Shown here: positions 1 through 8,859 of the stretch, piece after piece
Layout: every line of letters begins with the position of its first letter
Position numbering within the stretch: position 1 is the stretch's first letter
Assembly: GCF_018343545.2 (NCBI RefSeq)
Contig: NZ_JAGYPE020000033.1
Location: 1 to 55,257, forward strand
Origin: Neobacillus citreus
GTDB lineage: Bacteria > Bacillota > Bacilli > Bacillales > Cytobacillaceae
Direction: 5' to 3'
DNA length: 55,257 bases
The notes under the pieces: generated by a model
Databases searched by the model: none
What the model saw: only the letters and a program-made list of their open reading frames with translations
Told to the model about the DNA's origin: nothing
Position numbers and translations under genes: made by a program

Positions 1-1387
1 AGGCATGCGCCACCATATGGGTCTGCCAGGTTCTCAGTTTGCCCCACGAATTCAGGATGGCGACCTTCAAACCGCTGTAAGGTTTCACCCCTTTAATCGT
101 GTCATAAATTTCACGGAATTCATCGGTTACCTTTTCAATATAGGTCACAAATTCCGGGAATTTATAAGCTAAACTCAAGTAACCGCCATAGCCGATGCGG
201 TCCACAGGGTTCCGCAAAATCGCCCGCCGTGCCGTCAACCAGTTTTCATTGGCTTCAAGCACCGGGTTGTTCCCTTCATAAAATGTATCCGGGAAAAAAT
301 ATGGCAAGAAACGGCCTTCGGTATAGCGGACATGCGGAATGTCCGCTATCATGCGAAGCGTCGCGCCGCCGCCGACACTGCCGACAACCGCATCTAAGCC
401 AATCCTTTCAAAATATTTGCCATACGGCTCGGTGCCAATCCAGTTGTCGCCAAGGAACATCATGGCTTCCTTTCCGCTCTCATGGACAAGATCGACCAGC
501 TGTTTCGCTTCCTCGGCGACAAACTTTTGGACAAAATCCATATAATCCAAAAAGGCTGGAGTTGGAACGCGGAATGAGGTATTGTAATAGCCTTGATCCA
601 CAATGTCCTCCGGCCGTAACCGGTAGCCTTTTTCTTTTTCAAAGGCATCTAATGCAGCGACAGAAACACTTGCCCCATATCCAAACCAATCCACAAATTT
701 CTCTTTGCCGAGATTGTTGAACACAAGTGTAAAATGATAGAAAAACGTGGTGAATCGGACAACATCCGTATCTGGATTATCCTTCAGCCATTGTGTTAAA
801 AAGTTTCTCATATATTCATTGGAATGCGGCCCCCTGACATCAAACGGGATGTCGTGCGGCTTGTCTCCCCAATTATTGGTGATATGATTGTACATATGAG
901 TCGGATCCCAAATCGCGTATACCAAGAAGGATACCGTATACTCGTGCCAAGGTATCGGCTTCTTCACCATGACACAATTGGTCTCTTCATTTACTTCCCA
1001 ATTGTCTGTATCCACTACTTCTCCGCTCGTCCGATCGATGACCTCCCAGTATTTCTTTGGATCATGGATGTAATCTGGCTTAACTTGTTCCGTAAAATAG
1101 CCCTTCAGAATATCAATTTCCAGTGTTTCTGATACTGCAGTGTTGAACATGCTCATCAAGTATAGCTGCTGGCATTCTTCCATATGCTTCTTGGCGAACT
1201 CATTATGTCCCCGGGCCACAAAATAGGTCGTGTAAATTTTTGCATCTAACTGTTTAATTTCGTCATCCAATTTCGTTCCGTCACTATCGCGAATGGCATC
1301 CGCTCCCCATCGCTCCATCAATTCTTTTGTTTCGTTTAGAAAATTTTCCTCACTTGGCAGGGTAACGCGCCCTCTAGTCTTATTCAT
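1..1387 (-). CDS. gnpA: 1,3-beta-galactosyl-N-acetylhexosamine phosphorylase, GH112 (C-terminus beyond window)
   Basis: Cytoplasmic phosphorylase expected to split galacto-N-biose or lacto-N-biose with phosphate into Gal-1-P plus GalNAc or GlcNAc. About 462 codons are present from the ATG at 1387, preceded by a GGTGAGGAGGA ribosome site; the C-terminal third lies past the left edge. The translation matches GH112 along its length as I remember the Bifidobacterium enzyme: TLPSEENF near the start, HEYTVSFL, MYNHITNNWGDK, GKEAMMFLGDNWIGTEPYG and RYTEGRFLPYFFPDTFYEG. The Asp in GDNWIG is the family's proposed catalytic acid. It is the last visible gene of the ABC importer operon, 17 bases after the upstream permease. 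The neighbouring GalNAc/tagatose genes favour galacto-N-biose over lacto-N-biose as substrate; that preference is inference. Confidence 0.93.
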   Translation of the reverse strand, partial: MNKTRGRVTLPSEENFLNETKELMERWGADAIRDSDGTKLDDEIKQLDAKIYTTYFVARGHNEFAKKHMEECQQLYLMSMFNTAVSETLEIDILKGYFTEQVKPDYIHDPKKYWEVIDRTSGEVVDTDNWEVNEETNCVMVKKPIPWHEYTVSFLVYAIWDPTHMYNHITNNWGDKPHDIPFDVRGPHSNEYMRNFLTQWLKDNPDTDVVRFTTFFYHFTLVFNNLGKEKFVDWFGYGASVSVAALDAFEKEKGYRLRPEDIVDQGYYNTSFRVPTPAFLDYMDFVQKFVAEEAKQLVDLVHESGKEAMMFLGDNWIGTEPYGKYFERIGLDAVVGSVGGGATLRMIADIPHVRYTEGRFLPYFFPDTFYEGNNPVLEANENWLTARRAILRNPVDRIGYGGYLSLAYKFPEFVTYIEKVTDEFREIYDTIKGVKPYSGLKVAILNSWGKLRTWQTHMVAHA

Positions 1388-1404
1388 TGTAAATCCTCCT
1401 CACC

Positions 1405-2286
1405 CTAGTCCTTCAATCCGCCAAGGGTCATCCCTTGTGTTAATTTCTTTTGGACAATGATATATAAAATTAAGGTTGGCAGCATGACGAGCACCATTCC
1501 CGCATACATTTGACCATAATTTGCAGCCGATTTCTGCGCCGCCATCAGGTTCATCAGACCGACAGGCAGCGTCTTGTTTGGACCCGGAATCAAGGTCAAG
1601 GCAATAATATATTCATTCCAAAAAGCCAGGAAATTAAATAAAATCACTGCCACAATACTTGGCCGGGCCATTGGAATCATGATTCTAATCATCGTTTTAA
1701 AATAACCGGCACCATCAACCAGCGCCGCTTCCTCATACGTAGACGGCAAGGTTTGAAAATAACTGGACAATAGATACACAGTAAACGGCAAGGCAGTTGC
1801 AGCATAGACTACGGATAGAACAAAAAGATTGTCCAGCAGCAATCCGCCGCCAAACTGTTCCCGCAAAAAAGTATCTCCATCCAATAACATCAAGAAAATT
1901 GGAACAACAATATAGTTTACATTGATAAATAGGCCCGCTTTAAATAAAGAATTCATCAACTTGCTGCCTCTAAACGTGTATCTCGCCAGCACATAGGCGG
2001 CAGGCAAGGCCACAACTAACAAGATCAGCAGTGCCAAGGCGGTAACCATCACGGAGTTCATCATGTATGTGCCCATGTTTGCTTTTTGGAAAGCATCGAT
2101 AAAGTTTTGCAAATATAATCCATTCGGCAACGCCCACGGGCTTCCGTAAAATTCTTTGTTTTGCTTCACCGAAGCCAGGAACACCCAGGCAACCGGGACA
2201 ATAATAGAAACCGCTAATGTAATCAGTGCTACATAAATAAATAGGCGATAAACTTTTTCAGCATTCATTCCTGTTTGTTTTTTCAT
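1405..2286 (-). CDS. Carbohydrate ABC transporter permease (MalG-like, CUT1)
   Basis: Inner-membrane permease subunit of a sugar ABC importer. It has 293 residues with about six hydrophobic segments. The EAA signature that docks the ATPase is visible around residue 190 (EEAALVDGAGYFKTMIRIMIP). The C-terminus (KKLTQGMTLGGLKD) is typical of MalG-type proteins. ATG at 2286 follows a GGGGGT ribosome site. It lies 14 bases after the partner permease and 17 bases before the GH112 phosphorylase, so it is the second channel subunit of the same operon. No ATPase gene is nearby; a shared MsmX-type ATPase is the usual solution in Bacillota. Substrate is inferred to be galacto-N-biose-like from the phosphorylase. 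Confidence 0.93.
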   Translation of the reverse strand: MKKQTGMNAEKVYRLFIYVALITLAVSIIVPVAWVFLASVKQNKEFYGSPWALPNGLYLQNFIDAFQKANMGTYMMNSVMVTALALLILLVVALPAAYVLARYTFRGSKLMNSLFKAGLFINVNYIVVPIFLMLLDGDTFLREQFGGGLLLDNLFVLSVVYAATALPFTVYLLSSYFQTLPSTYEEAALVDGAGYFKTMIRIMIPMARPSIVAVILFNFLAFWNEYIIALTLIPGPNKTLPVGLMNLMAAQKSAANYGQMYAGMVLVMLPTLILYIIVQKKLTQGMTLGGLKD

Positions 2287-2300
2287 GAATTATGGACCCC

Positions 2301-3191
2301 CTAATACTCAAGCACGTCCCGATTAGTGATACGGCTGATGATGGCTGATAGTGCGAATGAGAATAAGAAGATGACCACTCCAATCGCCATACCGTAGCCA
2401 TAGGAAGAGTTGGTATAAGCTTGTTTATACATATAGCTTAAAAATACTTCCGTCGCCCCATCTGGCCCGCCGCCGGTCATCGCCTGTACGAGAAGAAAGC
2501 TTAAATTAATCGTACTGATAATAAAGAAGGTTAATGTAGTCCGAATGTTATTCCAAATAAGCGGCAGGGTAATGCTGAAGAATTGCCTGATTCGTCCTGC
2601 TCCTTCTAATGCGGAAGCTTCATAAAAGCTCTCTGGGATATTCGCAATACTGGCCATATACATGACCATGTAATACCCAATTGCCTGCCATATGAGCGCC
2701 CCACCGATGCTATAGATGGCAATCTTTTGATCGCCGAGCCACATTTTTTGCAGATGATCGAGATTGAACAAGGCAAGCAGATTATTTAGCAAGCCTGTTG
2801 TGGGGTCATAAACAGCCGAGAAAATCCCTGCGATGACCACGATTGATAGAATGTTAGGGATATAGAAAATAATTCGAAAGAAGCCGTTTCCCTTCATCTT
2901 TTCTCTTGTTAATAGCGTTGCAAACAAGATCGCCAGGACCATCGTGATGAGTGTGACAAAAACAATCAAGACGATACTATTTTGAAGAGAGCGGATGAAG
3001 TTAAGATCTTCCCAAAGAATTTTGAAGTTATCCAGGCCGACAAATACCTTATTGTTGGAAAATCCGCCCCACTTATATAAGGACATCCTGAATACCTCAA
3101 CCGTAGGCACAATCATAAAAATGGCTAACATAATGAGTGCCGGCACGGTACAAACAAAGATAAATATCCTTTTTTCTAATGTCTTGCTCAT
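2301..3191 (-). CDS. Carbohydrate ABC transporter permease (MalF-like, CUT1)
   Basis: Membrane permease subunit partnering the MalG-like protein immediately downstream. It has about 296 residues, six predicted transmembrane segments, and an EAA loop around residue 190 (YEASALEGAGRIRQFFSITLP). An in-frame GTG three codons upstream lies inside the AGAGGTG ribosome site. I therefore place the start at the ATG at 3191, which has a six-base spacer. A strong 11-bp hairpin separates it from the binding-protein gene upstream, a common arrangement giving more binding protein than permease. Confidence 0.92.
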   Translation of the reverse strand: MSKTLEKRIFIFVCTVPALIMLAIFMIVPTVEVFRMSLYKWGGFSNNKVFVGLDNFKILWEDLNFIRSLQNSIVLIVFVTLITMVLAILFATLLTREKMKGNGFFRIIFYIPNILSIVVIAGIFSAVYDPTTGLLNNLLALFNLDHLQKMWLGDQKIAIYSIGGALIWQAIGYYMVMYMASIANIPESFYEASALEGAGRIRQFFSITLPLIWNNIRTTLTFFIISTINLSFLLVQAMTGGGPDGATEVFLSYMYKQAYTNSSYGYGMAIGVVIFLFSFALSAIISRITNRDVLEY

Positions 3192-3213
3192 GGCAATCAC
3201 CTCTATTAATAAA

Positions 3214-3246
3214 GATAACGGTGAGAAAGGCTGCTCACCGTTATTT
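3214..3246 (-). terminator. Intercistronic hairpin between binding protein and permease
   Basis: Perfect 11-bp inverted repeat: arms ataacggtgag at 3215-3225 and ctcaccgttat at 3234-3244, with an eight-base loop, and flanking bases extending the stem with a wobble pair. It lies just after the binding-protein stop on the minus strand and before the permease. The following U-tract is weak (TCTTTATT). I read it as a partial terminator or RNA-stability stem rather than an operon end. Confidence 0.7.
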
Positions 3247-3268
3247 AGTGAAACTCTATGAAACTCTT

Positions 3269-4603
3269 TTACTTTAATGCCGCACGCAATTTATCACTTG
3301 CTTTTTCAACAGCATCCTGCCACTCTTTTACCGTCTTATCGCCGGAAACAATACTGTCGATTGTTCTGAATAGTGTATCTGCCATGCTGACACCCTCTAC
3401 GGCTTCTGTTGCAGCAAATCCGCCCATCCCAGCCTTAGCTCCATTATCATAAATGCTGTAGAAAAGTTGATTGTCGCCGCTTAAATTCTTGGAAATTCCT
3501 TCAATCGGCTGAATCGCGTCAGCTTCTGCAAAAATAGCAGCGGCTTTATCAGAATACACAAATGTTAAGAAATCCTTTGCTGCATCTTTATTCTTCGCTT
3601 GAGCAGGAATCCACATTTGTTCAAAGAACGTGAAAGCATAACGGTCGCCGCTGTCTTTCATAGCCGGAAGTGCCGTCATTCCCCATTCGAAGCCATCCGC
3701 TCTTGGAGCATCTTTCATTTCACCAACAACCCATGTACCATTTGGCATGAAAAGTGCTTTGTTATCAAGTATTAATTGTTGGTTTTTCGTATAGTCTTTG
3801 TCATTTGCATTGGCAACGGTGGTTGGCTCTGTATATTTGGCCAGCTTGCCAACAATGTCAAATGCCTTCGTTGCTTCTTTCGATTCCCAAATGCCGTCTT
3901 TATAGGTCATCGCTTTATTGTAAAAATCAGATCCCCCTGCTTCTAATAGCAGCGAATAGAAGAAGGCATCAAAGTAGCCTGTAGTAGGGTAAGTGAACAA
4001 AGAGATTCCTTCCGCTTTCGCTTTATCCCCAAGCGCCCACATTTCATCCCAGGTCTTTGGTACTTCCCAGCCTTTTTCTTTCAATAAAGCGGCATTATAG
4101 AACAATCCTGTTGGGCTATAAAACATCGGCGCCATATAGGTTTTGCCATCGTTATAAGGATTCGTAGCAAGCGTATCAGTAAAGCCTGGCACCAGCTTAT
4201 CCTTTACTTTGACATCCTCACCATAAACGTTCTTATTAAAGACATCGGTAATATCTTCTAATGCCTTATCTTTGATCAACGTTTCAGTAAGTGCTAGTTT
4301 TCTTCCCGTTGCAAGCAGGACTACATCTGGATAGTTTCCCGCTTTCATGTTCGGACTGATCACTTCTTCGAGGTTTTTATCTGCTGTTAATTTGACATCT
4401 ACCTTTGGATTGGCTTCTTCGTAAGCCTCAATCACCTTTGTCCACATGTCTTTCCCATAAGCGGACTCCAGTGCAGCCACTTGAAGTGTTTGTTTCTTCG
4501 AATCCTTACCGTTCTCAGTATTGCTAGCGCTATTACTTTGGCAGGCTATTAAACTAAAAGATAACAAAGCTGACATACCAGCCAACAGAACTTTCTTTTT
4601 CAT
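3269..4603 (-). CDS. Sugar ABC transporter substrate-binding lipoprotein
   Basis: Extracellular solute-binding protein (family 1, CUT1) that captures the sugar for the two permeases downstream. It is about 444 residues with a lipoprotein signal: a KMKKK basic start, a hydrophobic core and the lipobox SLIAC, so Cys is the acylated residue after signal peptidase II cleavage. Internal features such as LPAMKDSGDRYAFTFFEQMW and the C-terminal helical end fit the family. The ATG at 4612 touches the GGAGG ribosome site; the ATG at 4603 has a nine-base spacer and is preferred. It heads the operon leading to the GH112 phosphorylase. The ligand is inferred, not visible. Confidence 0.92.
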   Translation of the reverse strand: MKKKVLLAGMSALLSFSLIACQSNSASNTENGKDSKKQTLQVAALESAYGKDMWTKVIEAYEEANPKVDVKLTADKNLEEVISPNMKAGNYPDVVLLATGRKLALTETLIKDKALEDITDVFNKNVYGEDVKVKDKLVPGFTDTLATNPYNDGKTYMAPMFYSPTGLFYNAALLKEKGWEVPKTWDEMWALGDKAKAEGISLFTYPTTGYFDAFFYSLLLEAGGSDFYNKAMTYKDGIWESKEATKAFDIVGKLAKYTEPTTVANANDKDYTKNQQLILDNKALFMPNGTWVVGEMKDAPRADGFEWGMTALPAMKDSGDRYAFTFFEQMWIPAQAKNKDAAKDFLTFVYSDKAAAIFAEADAIQPIEGISKNLSGDNQLFYSIYDNGAKAGMGGFAATEAVEGVSMADTLFRTIDSIVSGDKTVKEWQDAVEKASDKLRAALK

Positions 4604-4638
4604 CTTGCTCATCCTCCTTTTTTACTATTTATAGGAAA

Positions 4639-4668
4639 AGTATATAAAAATAAAAAGCGCTTCCACAA
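4639..4668 (-). promoter_or_regulatory. Promoter of the galacto-N-biose operon with overlapping cre-like site
   Basis: On the minus strand, -35 TTGTGG (4663-4668) and -10 TATACT (4639-4644) are separated by 18 bases. Between them lies TGGAAGCGCTTTTT (4652-4665), which fits the CcpA cre consensus TGNAANCGNTNNCA except for the last two bases. CcpA binding here would cover the promoter, so catabolite repression by roadblock is the expected control. The AraC gene is divergent. Confidence 0.65.
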
Positions 4669-4708
4669 TAAACATCTTGTTCTCTTTTTTAGATATCTTG
4701 CTTTTCAT

Positions 4709-4737
4709 TGTAATAATTCACTAAAAAATTTATACTA
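4709..4737 (+). promoter_or_regulatory. Promoter of the araC-family gene
   Basis: -35 TTGTAA (4709-4714), 17-base spacer, -10 TATACT (4732-4737), followed about 20 bases later by the AAGGAGAG ribosome site and TTG start of the AraC regulator. Spacing and boxes fit a sigma-A promoter. Confidence 0.65.
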
Positions 4738-4773
4738 TTAGGTAATAGGCTCCAGCAAGAAGGAGAGATTAAT

Positions 4774-5640
4774 TTGTCCAATGAAGTATATGAAATTCCT
4801 CAGTCGATGCGCGGCCGTCTCCCGGTAAAACTTCTCTATGTAACAAAAGCAAAATATGACAAGGATTGGCACAGCACCAACCATACCCACCATTTTACAG
4901 AGCTTTTGTATATTACCAAGGGGAAAGGGACGTTTGTTTTCTCTCAAGAGGAAATTCCTGTAAAAGAGCATGATGTGATTGTCATTAATCCTAATGTCGA
5001 GCACACGGAAAAATCCTATCCTGAACACCCGCTTGAATACATCGCATTGGGAATTTTAGGGCTCGCTTTCTCTTCACCCGATGACCCAGGGGCCCAGGTG
5101 ACCTTTCTCAATTTCAAACAAGACCAGGAAATCTATCTTTTCTTTCTTCAGCAATTAATGGAGGAAGTGGAAAAACAGAAGGAAGATTATGAGTTAATCA
5201 TTCAGAACATCGTGGAAATGATATTGCTCCGAATGATGAGAAAAAAAGTATTCCACTTGGAGAAAACTTCTTCGAAGAAAATCAGTAAAGATGTCGCGTT
5301 CATTAAGAACTACATAAAACTGTATTTTCGTGAGGACATTAATCTCGATACGCTGGCAGAAGTCGGCCATATGAATAAATACTACCTTGCCCATTCCTTT
5401 AAGAAATCGGTCGGAGTCTCTCCCATTGAATATCTGATTCAAACCCGCATCAGGGAAAGTAAAATTTTGCTGGAAACGACCAACTACCCAATTTCCGACA
5501 TTGCAACCATTACCGGCTTTTCATCCCAGTCCTTCTTTGCCCAATCCTTTAAGCGGGTAACTAACCAATCACCCACACAATACCGTAATGCCAAAAACGC
5601 AATGAAAAACAAAGGAAAAAAATCAAAAAGCAAAAAGTGA
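4774..5640 (+). CDS. AraC-family transcriptional regulator with N-terminal cupin sensor
   Basis: DNA-binding regulator, probably the activator of the divergent importer/phosphorylase operon. It has 288 residues. The N-terminal half is a sugar-sensing cupin (HHFTELLYITKGKGTFVFS, then VIVINPNVEHTEKS). The C-terminal hundred residues carry two AraC helix-turn-helix units: INLDTLAEVGHMNKYYLAHSF, and the signature ending SDIATITGFSSQSFFAQSFK. The tail is Lys-rich. Start is TTG with AAGGAGAG seven bases upstream; no better ATG exists in frame. Its divergent position and sensor domain support local control; the inducer is not visible. Confidence 0.9.
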   Translation: MSNEVYEIPQSMRGRLPVKLLYVTKAKYDKDWHSTNHTHHFTELLYITKGKGTFVFSQEEIPVKEHDVIVINPNVEHTEKSYPEHPLEYIALGILGLAFSSPDDPGAQVTFLNFKQDQEIYLFFLQQLMEEVEKQKEDYELIIQNIVEMILLRMMRKKVFHLEKTSSKKISKDVAFIKNYIKLYFREDINLDTLAEVGHMNKYYLAHSFKKSVGVSPIEYLIQTRIRESKILLETTNYPISDIATITGFSSQSFFAQSFKRVTNQSPTQYRNAKNAMKNKGKKSKSKK

Positions 5641-5644
5641 AAAA

Positions 5645-5688
5645 CATGGGGACGGTTCTATTGCTCAAGCAAAAGAACCGTCCCCATG
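5645..5688. repeat. 44-base near-perfect palindrome (possible REP-like element / bidirectional terminator)
   Basis: Arms catggggacggttct (5645-5659) and agaaccgtccccatg (5674-5688) are perfectly complementary over 15 bp. The loop itself pairs as TTGCT-CA-AGCAA, leaving only one A-A mismatch and a two-base tip. It sits between the convergent araC and lacD genes. There is no clear T-tract on either side. From memory, similar GGGGACGGTTC palindromes recur in Bacillaceae genomes, so it may be a dispersed repeat doing terminator duty. Confidence 0.75.
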
Positions 5689-5705
5689 CGCTTTAGAATC
5701 CATCA

Positions 5706-6692
5706 TTATGAAATTTTCTCAAACCATGGTCTAGCTGTTTCTTTCAAGACAGCGTTTAGTTCTTGAATGTTTTTTCGGCCTGATTCTTGGAGCCAGGCAC
5801 GACCTGATTCTTCACCTTGTTCAGCAAATGGAGCAACGCCGTTCTTCCAGGTGGCACGGCCACATAAGACACCGTTAAAGGTGGAGCCGGATTCCTTGGC
5901 AAATTTCAATGTTTCCTGGAACAATTGGGCACTTACACCGGCGCTTAGGAAGATAAACGGAAGGTCCGTTGCTTCGCTTTGCTCCTTGAAATAGCCGGCT
6001 GCCTCTTCCTTCGAATAAGCGACTTCCTCGTCCGAGTACCCTTCCACAAAGTTCATATCAACAGGCACTTCTACCTTCAATACGTCCACCTGGTACTGCG
6101 GCTTGGAGAATTCCCTCATCGCCTCAATCACCTTATGCGGCTTCACTTTCGCGTACTCTAGGCTTTTTACATCATCAATTTTGGCATCATAAGTGACAAT
6201 CTCAAGGAAAAACGGAATATCCTCTGCGGCACACTCAGAGCCTACACGTTCCATATACACATGCTTGTATTCATTAATTTTTTCATCTTCATCCACATCG
6301 TAATACAGCAGGAATTTTACTGCATCGGCTCCAGCTTCCTTCAGGCGCCGTACTGACCAGTCCGCCAATAAATCAGGCAAGCGGCCCACAGCGGTGGCAT
6401 CGTAGCCTGTTTTTTCATAGGCCACTAATAAGCCCGCTTCTGGATGACGGACTTTAGCGGCAGGGAGGCCATATTCCGGGTCTAATAGAATGGAAGTTGC
6501 AAAGGGAGTCAGCTCTTGCGAAACTAATTCCTTAAAGCGGACGATGCCTTCATCGCCGACAGGACTTTTGCTCCCGGAGGCAATCATTTTCTTCAAGGAA
6601 CCACGCTGGTCAATCGCTAATGCACCAATGATCCCATTTTCATCTGACAAACGTTTAAGGGCATCTTGTTTATTTTTTGTTAGCTTTAACAT
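5706..6692 (-). CDS. lacD: Tagatose 1,6-diphosphate aldolase
   Basis: Class I aldolase cleaving tagatose 1,6-bisphosphate to dihydroxyacetone phosphate and glyceraldehyde 3-phosphate in the cytoplasm. About 328 residues, the normal LacD length. Recognisable segments are [15 protein letters not shown] near the start, [11 protein letters not shown], and [11 protein letters not shown] around residue 205, whose Lys is the expected Schiff-base residue. ATG at 6692 is seven bases after AGAGGTG; the TTG two codons upstream is too close to it. It is the last gene of the kinase-agaS-nagA-lacC-lacD operon, 13 bases after lacC. Confidence 0.95.
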   Translation of the reverse strand: MLKLTKNKQDALKRLSDENGIIGALAIDQRGSLKKMIASGSKSPVGDEGIVRFKELVSQELTPFATSILLDPEYGLPAAKVRHPEAGLLVAYEKTGYDATAVGRLPDLLADWSVRRLKEAGADAVKFLLYYDVDEDEKINEYKHVYMERVGSECAAEDIPFFLEIVTYDAKIDDVKSLEYAKVKPHKVIEAMREFSKPQYQVDVLKVEVPVDMNFVEGYSDEEVAYSKEEAAGYFKEQSEATDLPFIFLSAGVSAQLFQETLKFAKESGSTFNGVLCGRATWKNGVAPFAEQGEESGRAWLQESGRKNIQELNAVLKETARPWFEKIS

Positions 6693-6704
6693 GGTCAATC
6701 ACCT

Positions 6705-7643
6705 CTAGTAATCTATTTTTTCTACATTAACCAATTCGAAAAATCGACTGAAATAAGCAGTATTAATATGGCCAGTGGCTGCTTCCATGGTATTTAACAT
6801 TCCCGTGGTCATCGCCGTTTTCAGCACAACCGGGGCGGGCTGCTTGTGTTTCAACGCGACAGCAAGCCCAGCTACCGTTGCATCACCGGAACCGACTGGA
6901 TTCACCACATCAATCGGAGGGATGGTAACCCGGTAAAAATCTGAACCGTGCTTAACAAAGGCCCCAGCCCCTCCCATGGATACGACAATCCACTCGATCC
7001 CCTGAAACATGTCGTCTTCTAACGCCTGCGACAGGCTGCTAATGCTTTGTTCCACTTCCCTGCCGAGCAGCTGCGTTAGCTCCGTGATATTGGGCTTAAT
7101 GGCAAATGGTTTTACGTTATGTAACAGAACTTGCCGCAGCGACTCCCCTGATGTATCAACAATGACAGGAATCCCCTTGTCCCGGCCTTTTTCTACCATA
7201 CTCCGGTAAAAGCTAGAAGCCAGACCTTTCGGTAAACTTCCCGAGATGGTTACCAAAGAAACATTAGACAGAAGAGTTTCGTATTTTGCTAGAAAGGCAG
7301 AACCATCTTCCGCAGTCAAGGTCGGTCCCGATTCCAAAATTTCCGTCTGCTTGCCGTCATGAAGAATGGCAATGCAATTTCTTGATTCTTGGTTTATTTT
7401 TAAAAAATTGTTTTCAATCTCGGCTTTCGTCAATTCCTGAATGATGTAGTCGCCAATCGTTCCGCCCAGGACGCCGGTCGCAAGAACGTTCTCGCCCAGC
7501 TGCTTGATGACACGGGCGACGTTTAAACCCTTGCCGCCTGCCGTTTTTCTAACGGCAGCGACCCGGTTTACATCATCAAGCTTAAATTCAGGAATCGGGT
7601 AAGAAATATCCACGGACGGGTTCATCGTGACCGTTAAAATCAT
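6705..7643 (-). CDS. lacC: Tagatose-6-phosphate kinase (PfkB family)
   Basis: Phosphorylates tagatose 6-phosphate to the 1,6-bisphosphate for LacD. About 312 residues, as usual for LacC and 1-phosphofructokinase. PfkB features: TVTMNPSVDISY at the start, KTAGGKGLNVARV (first signature), and the second signature around residue 250, VNPVGSGDATVAG, with the catalytic Asp. Start is the ATG at 7643 with AGAGGGAG upstream; it overlaps the nagA stop as ATGA, indicating translational coupling. 1-phosphofructokinase is the alternative by sequence alone, but lacD and agaS next to it favour LacC. Confidence 0.9.
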   Translation of the reverse strand: MILTVTMNPSVDISYPIPEFKLDDVNRVAAVRKTAGGKGLNVARVIKQLGENVLATGVLGGTIGDYIIQELTKAEIENNFLKINQESRNCIAILHDGKQTEILESGPTLTAEDGSAFLAKYETLLSNVSLVTISGSLPKGLASSFYRSMVEKGRDKGIPVIVDTSGESLRQVLLHNVKPFAIKPNITELTQLLGREVEQSISSLSQALEDDMFQGIEWIVVSMGGAGAFVKHGSDFYRVTIPPIDVVNPVGSGDATVAGLAVALKHKQPAPVVLKTAMTTGMLNTMEAATGHINTAYFSRFFELVNVEKIDY

Positions 7644-8818
7644 CGAACTCCCTCTTTCTGCGTGAAGTTTTCGGACTTGTACCGGCAAACACCGTCAAGA
7701 TACGTAGCCACAAGCTCCAGGTCCGGTGTCAGCACAATAAAATCGGCAGCAAGGCCGCTGGCGATCTTGCCACAATCCGCGTCCAGCTGAATGCTTTTCG
7801 CGGGTGCCGTGCTTGCCATGTAGATGGCTTCCTCTGGGGTGGCAATTCCCCAATCCACCACATTTTTCACTCCATAGATTAATTGCAAAATACTGCCCGC
7901 TAGGCTTCCGCTCTCCAAACGGGCAGCCCCGTCCTTCACTACAACTGGAAATTCACCAAGCTGATAACGGCCATCTGGCATGCCGCCCGCCATCATACAA
8001 TCAGTAACCAGAACCGTTTCCTTCCTGCCCCGGGCATTCATTAAAATATGGGCGGCTGCTGGATGGACATGGTGACCATCACAAATAATTTCCGCAAACA
8101 CATTTGGTAGACTCATCGCTGCACCTGCCATCCCAGGCTCACGATGATGCAGTCCGCTCATCCCGTTGAAGGTATGAACAAAGATCGATGCACCCTTTTC
8201 AACCGCCTGTTTTGCCTCTTCGTAAGTGGCATCACTATGGGCTAACGCCACCGTCACCTGTTCCTTCACGGCATGTTCGATAAATTCCAGTGCCCCGTTC
8301 CGTTCTGGAGCAAGGGCAATTTTTCTGATGAAACGATTTGATTTCGTTTGCCAGGTTTCCAGCATTTCCACTGATGGGTCACAGAAATATTTAGTGTTTT
8401 GGGCACCTTTATGTTTTTCTGTGAAAAATGGACCTTCTAAAAAGATTCCTCGGATTTTCGCTCCTGGAACGCTAGAATAATGTTCGCCTATCATCGTCAC
8501 TACATCGTTCAATGACTCCGTGGAAGAAGTTAGCGTGGTTGGTAAAAACGATGTGACACCACACGAGAGCAGCCCCTCGGAAATTGCCTTTAACCCCTCT
8601 GGGTCATTGTCCATGACATCGTGGTTTTGGAAGCCATGAATATGCGTGTCAACCAAACCCGGAGCGATCCAATAGCCGGAATAATCGATGACTGTCGCAG
8701 ACGGATTCGGCAGTTGATGATGGTAATAGGAAAATTTGCCCTCTTTAATTTCCAGATAACCAGGTCCTGCCACCCCATCCTCAAGAAAAAACTGATCTGC
8801 ATAAATAAATAGCTCCAT
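7640..8818 (-). CDS. nagA: N-acetylgalactosamine/glucosamine-6-phosphate deacetylase (NagA/AgaA type)
   Basis: Amidohydrolase-superfamily deacetylase acting on N-acetylhexosamine 6-phosphate. About 392 residues from the ATG at 8818 (AGAGGTG five bases upstream; a TTG 12 codons earlier lacks a ribosome site). Visible NagA motifs are APGLVDTHIHGFQNHD, LEGPFFTEKHKGAQN, the metal-ligand histidine segments ALAHSDATYEEA and FVHTFNGMSGLHHREPG, and TDCMMAGGMPDG. It lies between agaS and lacC with a stop-start overlap on lacC. In this operon the substrate is probably GalNAc-6-P (AgaA role); GlcNAc-6-P cannot be excluded. Confidence 0.92.
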   Translation of the reverse strand: MELFIYADQFFLEDGVAGPGYLEIKEGKFSYYHHQLPNPSATVIDYSGYWIAPGLVDTHIHGFQNHDVMDNDPEGLKAISEGLLSCGVTSFLPTTLTSSTESLNDVVTMIGEHYSSVPGAKIRGIFLEGPFFTEKHKGAQNTKYFCDPSVEMLETWQTKSNRFIRKIALAPERNGALEFIEHAVKEQVTVALAHSDATYEEAKQAVEKGASIFVHTFNGMSGLHHREPGMAGAAMSLPNVFAEIICDGHHVHPAAAHILMNARGRKETVLVTDCMMAGGMPDGRYQLGEFPVVVKDGAARLESGSLAGSILQLIYGVKNVVDWGIATPEEAIYMASTAPAKSIQLDADCGKIASGLAADFIVLTPDLELVATYLDGVCRYKSENFTQKEGVR

Positions 8819-8859
8819 ACCTGCACCTCTATGAATAATGGATGCGGATGACATCCTTC

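Noticed and set aside
229..1132. Plus-strand open frames over the left edge
   Set aside because: They are antisense to the GH112 phosphorylase gene, whose minus-strand frame is open from 1387 to the edge with strong family motifs.
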